Positions 22,334-30,491 of a DNA stretch of 64,000 bases are shown piece after piece (within the stretch, counting starts at the first letter, position 1; every line of letters begins with the position of its first letter). The position numbers and the translations under genes are program-made. The notes below the pieces were generated by a model, which saw nothing but the letters and a program-made list of their open reading frames with translations, was not told where the DNA came from and made no database searches. Origin of the DNA: Mortierella alpina (lineage: Eukaryota; Mortierellomycota; Mortierellomycetes; Mortierellales; Mortierellaceae); contig JANATF010000002.1 of NCBI GenBank assembly GCA_029449245.1, positions 248,001 to 312,000 of the forward strand, read 5' to 3'.

Positions 22334-24055
22334 TTAAGAGTCCGCGATATCGTTGGCCGCAATATAGCCAAATGTCATGGCAGGTCCAATCGTGGACCCA
22401 GGTCCTGCATATCTGTTGCCCATCACCGCCGAACTAGCGTTCCCAGCTGCCCACAAACCTCTAATAACCGAGCCGTCGGGACGTAGCGCTCTGGCATTGG
22501 CGTCCGTGACAATACCACCCCTGGTGCCCAGATCACCGGGCACCATCTTGAACGCGTAGAAGGGACCCTCCTCCAAAGTTGCAAGGCAAGGGTTGGGCTT
22601 GACCGCAGGGTCGGTATAGAAACGATCGTACATGTTGTTGCCACGGCCAAAATCCTCATCCACACCCGTCTTGGCATATCCGTTAAACCGCGTCACCGTG
22701 GCCTCCAAAGCATCCGCAGGAATTTTAATATCTTGCGCCAGCTGCTGCAGGGTCCTGGCCCTCTTAACTACACCAGATTCGTACCAAAGCTTCGGAATTG
22801 GGAACCGGCCGGGTACATCTTTGAAGAAATATCTGCTGCGGTATTTCTGGTCGACAATCATCCAGATGGGGATCTCGCTGCCATCGTCGCTTGAATCTTG
22901 CTTGTACATTATTTGAACTACATCGCAATATGGCCCCGCTTCGTTGACAAAGCGCTCGCCGTGCTTGTTCACAAACAACCCTCCAGGCAGAGACCGTTCC
23001 GAGAGACAGAAGTAAGGTTCGCCAGGCACAGGGATTGTAGGACCCCACCAGGAATCGTCCATTAAGTCAAGTGCAGCACCGACCTTGATACCTGCACGTA
23101 TACCGTCGCCAGTGTTGTCCTTGGATCCTACTGTCCACTTGGTGTTGATAGGCTGCTGCTGGTACTCCTCACGCATCTCAGCATTATGCTCAAAACCGCC
23201 GGAGGCGACAATGACACCCCTCTTGGCCCGTATAGTGCAGTGGACACCATTATGTGCAATGACCACGCCGTAAATGCGTTCGTTGTCCTGGACCAGGTCG
23301 ACGAGGGGGCTGTTGAGCCACATGGGGACTTCGGCGTCCATCAGACCGAGGCGCAGACCAGCCGCAAGACCGGCACCCATAGTTAGAGGCTTTTGTCGGA
23401 AAACAGCAGCCTTGAGGGCACCAAACATGCATTTGGCAGCAGTAGCAATGCCCTTCATGTTGACGCCGGCCAGAATGAGCCACCTGTAGTCGGCACTGTA
23501 GATGAGGGCGATGGATGGGTTTGAGATATAAGGCCGGTTGATCCTGTGTCTCTCGGTGCCCAAGCTCTTGGCATCGACTTGAACAGGTTCAATCGAACGT
23601 CCGATATCGAGACCTCCAGGTAGGTTGGGGTAGTAGTCACTGTAGTTCTTCATGAACCGGAAGCGCAAGGGGCTGTTGTCCATAATAAAGTCCAGCATCT
23701 TGGGTCCTTGTTCCAGGAATGCTTGCTGGCGCTCGATGGTCACATTTGGCCCCACCACCTCGCACAGGTATGTGGCGGCCTGTTCAGGTGAGTCGGGAAC
23801 GCCAGCCCTCAGTATCACAGAGTTGTTGGGCACCCAGATCCCCCCGCCGGAGCGGGCTGTCGAGCCACCAAAGTATTCTGACTTTTCCACAACTACGACA
23901 CTAAGACCTCGCTTCTTGGCTGTGAGGGCGGCGGTCATGCCTGCAGCACCGGACCCTACCACGACTACATCGTATTCGAGAGGTCGTTGTCGAGGGATGG
24001 AGTCCAAGACCTGTGCATTGCGAGTGTTGCGGGATTTGAAGGAGAGAAAGCCCAT
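22334..24055 (-). CDS. FAD-dependent dehydrogenase, 3-ketosteroid-delta-1-dehydrogenase-like, 573 aa
   Basis: Single-exon flavoprotein of the succinate dehydrogenase/fumarate reductase flavoprotein superfamily. The start is set at MGFLSFKSRN because the upstream 41 codons of open frame are Pro/Ser-rich and unlike the family. Motifs: GSGAAG at residues 34-39 with the downstream Glu of the dinucleotide fold (VVVVEKSE); the KstD-type GGSTARSGGGIWVPN; and near the C-terminus YAGPGSTIGPAMTFGY, the signature around the catalytic Tyr/Gly of 3-oxosteroid-delta-1-dehydrogenases. Those enzymes put a C1-C2 double bond into ring A of steroids and are best known from actinobacteria. No signal peptide, membrane span or SKL tail. 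Substrate is inference: other members act on related ketones. Intact; possible bacterial ancestry. Confidence 0.85.
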   Translation of the reverse strand: MGFLSFKSRNTRNAQVLDSIPRQRPLEYDVVVVGSGAAGMTAALTAKKRGLSVVVVEKSEYFGGSTARSGGGIWVPNNSVILRAGVPDSPEQAATYLCEVVGPNVTIERQQAFLEQGPKMLDFIMDNSPLRFRFMKNYSDYYPNLPGGLDIGRSIEPVQVDAKSLGTERHRINRPYISNPSIALIYSADYRWLILAGVNMKGIATAAKCMFGALKAAVFRQKPLTMGAGLAAGLRLGLMDAEVPMWLNSPLVDLVQDNERIYGVVIAHNGVHCTIRAKRGVIVASGGFEHNAEMREEYQQQPINTKWTVGSKDNTGDGIRAGIKVGAALDLMDDSWWGPTIPVPGEPYFCLSERSLPGGLFVNKHGERFVNEAGPYCDVVQIMYKQDSSDDGSEIPIWMIVDQKYRSRYFFKDVPGRFPIPKLWYESGVVKRARTLQQLAQDIKIPADALEATVTRFNGYAKTGVDEDFGRGNNMYDRFYTDPAVKPNPCLATLEEGPFYAFKMVPGDLGTRGGIVTDANARALRPDGSVIRGLWAAGNASSAVMGNRYAGPGSTIGPAMTFGYIAANDIADS

Positions 24056-24692
24056 GGAGGAATGGATGGAAGTGTGAAGTGGAGGCAGCCGGTCTGGATA
24101 CACTTTTGTGGAAAGGAGATTTAAGACCTGGTTGGAAGGAGAGGTTTTACAAAAGGGGTCTGTTGGGCCTGGATTCAAGTCCAGCTTTGGCTCTCCTTTT
24201 TTTCACGAAGACCCTCGCCCCCTTAGATTCAAGTCCTTGCATTTTTACATACTGTAAACTGCTCTTCGACCGGCTTGTCCTCGACTTTTCTCTATGAGAA
24301 TGATCAAGGAGACGGCTTGGCGATAATGGAAACTTTAACTACATCAACCATATAACCATATAGCGGACTCGACTGCTCATAGCATCCATAGCCACCGCGC
24401 CCCACCCGCGCCCTATATGCACAACTTTATGTTTCTGGTCACAGAGGTAGGTATGGTAAACTGAGGGGCGCACGCTTTGTACACACACGGACTAGAGGGA
24501 CAGTTCCGTTCTGTCGCCCTGGGGTTTCCTAGTAAAAAAAATATTAAGCTACCATTATTGAGGCCGCTTGATTGAATGGCCGACATGCCCTTCAAGACGT
24601 TAGGAAAGCCTACATTGCGAGTATTTCCACCACTAGCGAGAGGAATAAGAATCGGCTACCGCGAAAAAGCTCAAGCACTATTTCGACATCAA
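24056..24692. other. Intergenic, promoter side of the flavoenzyme
   Basis: Upstream region of the dehydrogenase. No clear TATA box. Small open frames only. Confidence 0.4.
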
Positions 24693-25004
24693 TCAATTTC
24701 TCCAGCCCTTGGTAATCACTTGAGAATCATTGCAGAGGCCTTGTTTGGCATGAATGCTCCGTATGAGGAGAATGACGGGGTAGCCGACCTTCAGAATCAA
24801 CTCGAACGGCGGTGGGTTTAAAGGGTCCAGGCTATTGAGAAAACCGGTAGCACGGGCAGGATAGTTGCCACCGTATTCTGTGTCTGACATGATGTCCTGT
24901 CTATGATTTAGGCCTTGACCTCGCCAGGAAGCATGGAGGTACCCAAAAGCATTCAATCGATCCACGTCCTCCTTGAGGGGTGTCAAATTCGCCCCATCCA
25001 TCAA
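24693..25004 (-). pseudogene. Helitron/PIF1 helicase C-terminal remnant
   Basis: The frame contains a TGFLNSLDPLNPPPFELILK-type segment followed by KVGYPVILL and GLCNDSQ, matching the conserved C-terminal block of Helitron PIF1-like helicases (FLNSL...PPHxLxLKVGxPVMLLRN...GLCNGTR). It covers about 100 residues of a protein normally over 1000. The N-terminal helicase motifs and the Rep nickase are absent. A dead fragment. Confidence 0.75.
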
Positions 25005-25179
25005 TATCTCGGGTGTCGGTAAATCTGGCGCGTCGTTGTGGTTCTTGGCGATGGGCAGTTAGAAGGTGTTTGTGAACGAGCCTCCAAAAGGTGAGATATG
25101 TCTTTTCTATTACATATCTAAGATTTGAGATTGACACAGTTTTCCAATCTTCGTCGCACCTGAAAGCTGACGGCTCTAG

Positions 25180-25400
25180 GCATCCCGATCACCAACGTGG
25201 ATGAGTACAAAACCAGCAGCATGTGCCCTCTCTGCAATGCGGAAGGACATGCGCAGGGTTATCTGCACAGCCTGTAGTGTTCCGATGCACAGACATAGCG
25301 TGGGTGCGCACAATATCGGTCGCATCGGCATGACCCAGCTCCTCCAAGAACCAAGGCCGGTGTCCCTCCAACGCCCCATCCAGGCCACATCCGCACCGCG
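25180..25400 (+). pseudogene. Second Fanzor-like remnant (zinc finger and RuvC-III), frameshifted
   Basis: From about 25179 the plus strand reads GIPITNVDEYKTSSMCPLCN, the Fanzor glutamate box plus first Cys pair. A frame change near 25250 then gives RVICTACSVPMHRHSVGAHN, the second Cys pair and the RuvC-III region. The expected HRD Asp is His here (HRH), so the catalytic residue is lost as well. It is diverged from the intact Fanzor at 2669-8025. It adjoins the Helitron helicase remnant in opposite orientation; Fanzors are known as passengers of Helitrons and other transposons. Confidence 0.65.
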
Positions 25401-25967
25401 ACTGCGGTCGTAGCTCGGGCTGAAGAAGAGGATGAAGTCTGGGTCGTTCGCAATGGCGAGAGGGGTATTACATGAGGTAAAATAAGGCTAGATGACGTCA
25501 AAGAAGGCGATGACGTCTGAGCAACCAACACAATCAGCAGACTACTATGAACCAGCGGCAGCAGCAGTTTATGCCGCTGCCACTGTCCCTGGCGTTGCTA
25601 CTGCGGCTGCCACTTGCACTTCCACCATTGCTTCTTACTCCTCTTTTCGCACCTTCCGGCCTTCCATCTGCAAGTCCCGTCCCGCTGCATCTCGTGGCAA
25701 AGGGTCTAGTACATTTAGCTGAGAGGCACCCGCCCAGAGACTGTATACGAACAAGACTTCTCCTGCAGCCTGTTGACACATTAGAGATCACCGAAGCAAA
25801 GATCTTCAACAACTCTACGCAACATCACACCCCAGCATATGTTGGTTGATAATCGTAACACAATTTGAAAACATCGAGCAAGCGTTTGACCAAGCAAAAA
25901 GGGCAGCGAACGATGGGCAAGAGTGAATGGTAATAGAAGGTTGCTGACTTATCAAAGAGCCACTAGT

Positions 25968-26192
25968 TTATATGGCTCTAGCCTCAGCTCCAGCTTCCTG
26001 GAGACTCTGCACTCATCTAGAGGCCACATCTGCAGACACGTATTCTAACACCATCCCAGGTGTACAGTCGACAATTTCTTTAGCTTCTTTCAAGCTAAGA
26101 CCGGTATATTCTCTCACCGCCTTGATGACATTCACTTTTCTGCCGCCCACCTCCGTCAGCATCACGTTAAACTCGGTCTGTTCGATTAGCAT
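25968..26192 (-). pseudogene. Bacterial-type ribosomal protein L7/L12 C-terminal domain with one in-frame stop
   Basis: From [20 protein letters not shown] the frame follows the L7/L12 C-terminal domain: [39 protein letters not shown], then TGA (26013-26015), then without any frame change VQSLQEAGAEARAI and TAA (25968-25970). The stop replaces the position of a conserved Leu in the bacterial VSKxxAExLKKxLEEAGA helix. The glycine-rich loop and the GLSLKEAK helix are bacterial in style, and closer to those than to what I recall of fungal mitochondrial L12. The N-terminal dimerisation domain and hinge are missing; a MITE begins 107 bp upstream. Likely a transferred or organelle-derived fragment, now non-functional. 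Confidence 0.75.
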
Positions 26193-26298
26193 CGGGATAT
26201 GCTCTATCTTATAACAACGATGGTTAAGGTTCCAGTGGCAGATTTTTACAGTGGAACTGAAGAAATGCTCATAGTCACAGTGTGGAGAAGAGCGCTTA

Positions 26299-26562
26299 TT
26301 GTGCATTTCAAAAAAAATTGATAAGGTTTGCCGCTAAATGGCGGATAGCCATTTTATAATTCCGTTTCTTTTCATTCAATGAACGGTTTTGATATACATC
26401 TTGGAATTTAGCTGAGGTCTTCGCAACGATAACCTTCAGGCAGAGCTATTCCTCCTGTTTTTGTGATTTTTTTTTCACAAATTCTCGATGAATAGCGACC
26501 TCAGCATTTTTATCCGACGTTTAACGGCTCGAATTTTTATCATTTTTTTTTGAAATGCACAA
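26299..26562. mobile_element. mariner-like MITE, 264 bp, TA-flanked
   Basis: Inverted ends TTGTGCATTTCAAAAAAAA are present at both sides with one or two mismatches over about 25 bp, and TA dinucleotides lie directly outside (26297-26298 and 26563-26564). AT-rich interior, no coding sequence. A related element may be present at 39317-39635. Confidence 0.7.
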
Positions 26563-26995
26563 TACAACAGAAAAAAATTAATCTCGTAGAGAACAAGACT
26601 GCACTGGGAAAGGCAGGAGGGAAAGAGGCGAAGAGCAAGACTAGGGCTGGGTGATGAGGCAAGATGGAATAAGGCGAAGCAATGCGGGGGGAGGGGGGAG
26701 CTAAAGACCCAAACGGGTTTACACGATACAGTCTCTGTAGGCCATAATAGTTACCCACCTCTTATGACCACTTTCGAGTGAGTGAGTCGTTTAGATGCCC
26801 ACTTACTCGAAGTGAGCATAAGCAGGTGAGGTCGTTCCAAGTGAAAATGTACTCGTTGAAGGCACTGCTGAAATCAAGCAGCGCGCTCTTGAGCGTTCAT
26901 GGGAAGCGCCTGATAGGCTCTCGCTTCTCTCTTGCTCGCTGATCTTGGCGTGGCAGAGGTGAAGAAGGATTTAAGTCATAGACCGTTCATCAGTC

Positions 26996-27001
26996 TTTAT
27001 T
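26996..27001 (-). terminator. Polyadenylation signal overlapping the stop codon of the ice-nucleation gene
   Basis: The final codons read GAA TAA AG on the minus strand, so AATAAA includes the TAA stop. If used, the 3' UTR would be very short. Confidence 0.4.
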
Positions 27002-30000
27002 CATTCACACCACACCCACCCAACACTATAGGGTTTGCACCTGTTTTTACGGTGCAGTTACGGCCACATATCAAGGTGCAGTTATCGCCGCATGTAATCT
27101 GGCAGAAATCACCCGCTGTGATAAAGCTGTTGCTTCCCGCCAGGAGTTTGGTTCGATCGCCAGCCACTAGTATACTGTTTGCACCGGCATACAGTGTACT
27201 GTCATGACCTGCAGTTTGGATACTGTCGGAGCCGGCAATGAGCGTGCTGTGACTGCCAGCAGTCTGGTTGCTTTGACTTCCACTAACCAGCATACTATTA
27301 TGGCTGGCAAGTTGGGTGCTGCCGTAACTAGCTGTCAGGTTGCTTTCTACTCCAGCTGTCTGGGTGCTACCATAACCGGCGGTGAGAGAGCTGTGGTCGT
27401 GGGCGGTTTGGTGGCTGCCGTATCCTGCGATTAACGAACTTTCGCGCCCCGCGGTTGAGGTACTACCATAACCGGCTGTAAGGACACTGTGCTCCCTTGC
27501 AGTTTGCGTGCTGCCATAACCAGCAGTCAGGATGCTCTCTATTCCCGCTGTCTGAGTGCTGCCATAGCCGGCGATCAATGAACTTTGGTGTCCTGCGGTT
27601 TCAGTGCTTCCGTAGCCGGCGAAGAGAGTGCTGTTATCTTGAGCGGTTTGAGTGCTACCATAGCCTGCGGTCAGATTGCTACGGTAGCCTGCTGTTTGGG
27701 TGCTTCCATAGCCAGCGATCAACGAACTCTCGATCCCCGCAGTGGAGGTGCTTCCATAACCGGCGGTAAGAACACTGTGCTCCCTTGCAGTCTGTGTACT
27801 ACCATAGCCAGCAGTCAGACTGCTTTCTATTCCAGCTGTCTGAGTGCTGCCATAGCCGGTGACCAACGAACTTTGATGTCCTGCTGTTTCAGTGCTTCCG
27901 TAGCCGGCGAAGAGAGTGCTGTTATCTTGAGCGGTTTGAGTGCTGCCATAGCCTGCGGTCAGGTTACTACGGTAGCCTGCTGTTTGGGTGCTGCCATAGC
28001 CAGCGATCAACGAACTCTCGATCCCCGCAGTTGAGGTACTGCCATAGCCGGTGGTAAGGACACTGTGCTCCCTTGCAGTCTGCGTGCTTCCATAACCAGC
28101 AGTCAGACTGCTTTCTATTCCCGCTGTCTGAGTGCTGCCATAGCCGGTGACCAGCGAACTTTGATGTCCTGCTGTTTCAGTGCTTCCGTAGCCGGCGAAG
28201 AGAGTGCTGTTATCTTGAGCGGTTTGAGTGCTGCCATAGCCTGCGGTCAGGTTACTACGGTAGCCTGCTGTTTGGGTGCTGCCATAGCCAGCGATCAACG
28301 AACTCTCGATCCCCGCAGTTGAGGTACTGCCATAGCCGGTGGTAAGGACACTGTGCTCCCTTGCAGTCTGCGTGCTTCCATAACCAGCAGTCAGACTGCT
28401 CTCTATTCCAGCTGTCTGAGTGCTGCCATAGCCGGTGACCAACGAACTTTGATGTCCTGCTGTTTCAGTGCTTCCGTAGCCGGCGAAGAGAGTGCTGTTA
28501 TCTTGAGCGGTTTGAGTGCTGCCATAACCCGCGGTCAGGTTACTACGGTAGCCTGCTGTTTGGGTGCTGCCATAGCCAGCGATCAACGAGCTCTCGATCC
28601 CCGCAGTTGAGGTACTGCCATAGCCGGCGGTAAGAACACTGTGCTCCCTTGCAGTCTGCGTGCTTCCATAACCAGCAGTCAGACTGCTCTCTATTCCAGC
28701 CGTCTGGGTGCTACCGTAGCCAGCAATTAATATACTGTCGCTCCCCGCAGTGGAGGTGCTGCCATAGCCGGCGGTAAGGACACTGTGCTCCATTGCAGTC
28801 TGCGTGCTTCCATAACCAGCAGTCAGACTGCTCTCTATTCCAGCTGTCTGAGTGCTGCCATAGCCAGTGACCAACGAACTTTGATGTCCTGCGGTTTCAG
28901 TGCTCCCGTAGCCGGAGAAGAGAGTACTGTTATCTTGAGCGGTTTGAGTGCTGCCATAGCCTGCGGTCAGGTTGCTACGGTAGCCTGCTGTTTGGGTACT
29001 GCCATAGCCAGCGATCATCGAACTGTCACTCCCTGCAGTTGAGGTGCTGCCATAGCCAGCGGTAAGGACACTGTGCTCCATTGCAGTCTGCGTGCTGCCA
29101 TAACCAGCAGTCAGACTGCTCTCTGTTCCAGCGGTCTGGGTGCTACCGTAGCCAGCAATTAATGTACTTTCGCTCCCTGCAGTGGAGGTGCTGCCATAGC
29201 CAGCGGTAAGGACACTGTGCTCCATTGCAGTCTGCGTGCTGCCATAGCCAGCAGTCAGATTGCTCTCTATTCCAGCTGTCTGAGTGCTGCCATAGCCAGT
29301 GACCAACGAACTTTGATGTCCTGCGGTTTCAGTGCTCCCGTAGCCGGAGAAGAGAGTGCTGTCATCTTGAGCTGTCTGAGTACTGCCATAACCCGCGGTC
29401 AGGTTGCTACGGTAACCTGCTGTTTGGGTACTGCCATAGCCAGCGATCAACGAGCTGTCACTCCCCGCAGTGGAGGTGCTTCCATAGCCGGCGGTAAGGA
29501 CACTGTGCTCCATTGCAGTCTGCGTGCTGCCATAACCAGCAGTCAGATTGCTCTCTACTCCCGCCGTCTGGGTGCTGCCGTAGCCAGCAACTAATGAACT
29601 TTCGTTTCCAGCAGTTGAGGTACTTCCGTAGCCGGTGATAAGGACACTGTGCTCTCCTGCACTCTGTGTGCTTCCATAACCAGCAGTCAGGCTGCTTTCT
29701 ATTCCTGCCGTCTGTTCACTGCGATAGCCGGCCATTAACCAACTCTCTTGTCCGGCTGTTTGATTGCTGCCCCAGCTCGCGGTAAGAGTACTGTTTCCCA
29801 GGGCGGTTTGAGTGCTGTTATGACCCGCTGTCAGGACGCTATTGTAGCCGCCAAACTGGATGCAGTTATCGCCACCGATTACATCACAGACTTGGCTATC
29901 CTGGGCTGTGAACGTTCTAGTGAGGTCACCCTGCTGCTTCTCGCGCGAGGAACGCGACTTGGAGTGGGAACTGTCTCTTTTCTTGTTCGAGGAAACCTGG

Positions 30001-30491
30001 TCGGTTTGGGGGGGGATGCCAACCTTCTTATCGTGCCTCAAATTCCTTTTGTGGCGATTGGCCTTCTTACGCTGGAGATCGAGCGCGCGCTTTCCGTGCC
30101 TGAGGTGACTTGAAGCGGCATTCTTGTAAGAGCGGTTATAGTTCATGTTGCCAGAGTGCTTGGGGCGAGAGTTTACTTTTGTGGCCGATGTGTCTGGCTT
30201 CGCATTTCCCCCGCTGGCGACTGGAGGTGGAGTGACATTAACTGCAGCTACGTCATCAACAGGAACGTCTGTTGCTATTGATGGCGTCTCCTGATAGCGA
30301 CGTTGTTTCTCATGGGCACCCTTGAGGTGATGGCTGCTGTCGAGGTTTCTATGCTCGTGGTTGGCAGACTTGTGCCGATCGGTATGATCGCGTTCAAGGC
30401 GCACGTCCGCTGACTGTCCTTGACGAACATCAGCGGTGGCCATGGCACCCAGCAGGGCTGTTGCCAGCAGGGTTGAGAGGAAGAAACGCAT
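26997..30491 (-). CDS. Secreted ice-nucleation protein (InaZ-type repeat protein), 1164 aa
   Basis: Single exon. The start is set at MRFFLSTLLATALLGAMA (30491), which begins a signal peptide; the in-frame Met 17 codons upstream would bury it. Residues about 22-200 are a Lys/Arg/His-rich linker with possible Kex2 sites (GKRA, KKRD). Residues 222-1149 are 58 consecutive 16-residue coils of consensus AGYGSTQTAGxESSLT, the bacterial ice-nucleation protein repeat with its TxT water-organising motif and Tyr ladder. The last coils (AGDRTKLLAGSNSFITAGD) resemble the Arg-containing R-coil cap of bacterial InaZ. Cysteines occur only at the ends: two just before the array (CDVIGGDNC) and six in coils 57-58 and the tail. 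Many N-x-S/T sequons (e.g. SNLTAG, QDNSTLF). The bacterial N-terminal membrane-associated domain is absent. Expected role: extracellular or wall-attached nucleation of ice. Bacterial ancestry of the repeat domain is strongly suggested. Confidence 0.95.
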   Translation of the reverse strand: MRFFLSTLLATALLGAMATADVRQGQSADVRLERDHTDRHKSANHEHRNLDSSHHLKGAHEKQRRYQETPSIATDVPVDDVAAVNVTPPPVASGGNAKPDTSATKVNSRPKHSGNMNYNRSYKNAASSHLRHGKRALDLQRKKANRHKRNLRHDKKVGIPPQTDQVSSNKKRDSSHSKSRSSREKQQGDLTRTFTAQDSQVCDVIGGDNCIQFGGYNSVLTAGHNSTQTALGNSTLTASWGSNQTAGQESWLMAGYRSEQTAGIESSLTAGYGSTQSAGEHSVLITGYGSTSTAGNESSLVAGYGSTQTAGVESNLTAGYGSTQTAMEHSVLTAGYGSTSTAGSDSSLIAGYGSTQTAGYRSNLTAGYGSTQTAQDDSTLFSGYGSTETAGHQSSLVTGYGSTQTAGIESNLTAGYGSTQTAMEHSVLTAGYGSTSTAGSESTLIAGYGSTQTAGTESSLTAGYGSTQTAMEHSVLTAGYGSTSTAGSDSSMIAGYGSTQTAGYRSNLTAGYGSTQTAQDNSTLFSGYGSTETAGHQSSLVTGYGSTQTAGIESSLTAGYGSTQTAMEHSVLTAGYGSTSTAGSDSILIAGYGSTQTAGIESSLTAGYGSTQTAREHSVLTAGYGSTSTAGIESSLIAGYGSTQTAGYRSNLTAGYGSTQTAQDNSTLFAGYGSTETAGHQSSLVTGYGSTQTAGIESSLTAGYGSTQTAREHSVLTTGYGSTSTAGIESSLIAGYGSTQTAGYRSNLTAGYGSTQTAQDNSTLFAGYGSTETAGHQSSLVTGYGSTQTAGIESSLTAGYGSTQTAREHSVLTTGYGSTSTAGIESSLIAGYGSTQTAGYRSNLTAGYGSTQTAQDNSTLFAGYGSTETAGHQSSLVTGYGSTQTAGIESSLTAGYGSTQTAREHSVLTAGYGSTSTAGIESSLIAGYGSTQTAGYRSNLTAGYGSTQTAQDNSTLFAGYGSTETAGHQSSLIAGYGSTQTAGIESILTAGYGSTQTAREHSVLTAGYGSTSTAGRESSLIAGYGSHQTAHDHSSLTAGYGSTQTAGVESNLTASYGSTQLASHNSMLVSGSQSNQTAGSHSTLIAGSDSIQTAGHDSTLYAGANSILVAGDRTKLLAGSNSFITAGDFCQITCGDNCTLICGRNCTVKTGANPIVLGGCGVNE
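27045..29828 (-). repeat. 58-coil ice-nucleation repeat array (48-bp unit; 288- and 432-bp higher-order units)
   Basis: Each coil is 48 bp. Coils 9-26 (28581-29444) are two 9-coil units of 432 bp; coils 27-50 (27429-28580) are four 6-coil units of 288 bp that are nearly identical. The word ACGGTAGCCTGCTG (plus strand) recurs at 27681, 27969, 28257, 28545, 28977 and, with one change, 29409, giving the 288,288,288,432,432 spacing directly. Confidence 0.95.

Noticed and set aside
27204-29594. Several 76-149-codon open frames on the plus strand across the ice-nucleation gene, repeated at 288 and 432 bp
   Set aside because: They are antisense shadows of the 48-bp coil repeat; they lack an independent signal peptide or domain and mirror the array periodicity.
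27045-29828. Regularly spaced repeats resembling a CRISPR array
   Set aside because: The repeats are contiguous 48-bp coding units without unique spacers and translate as ice-nucleation coils.
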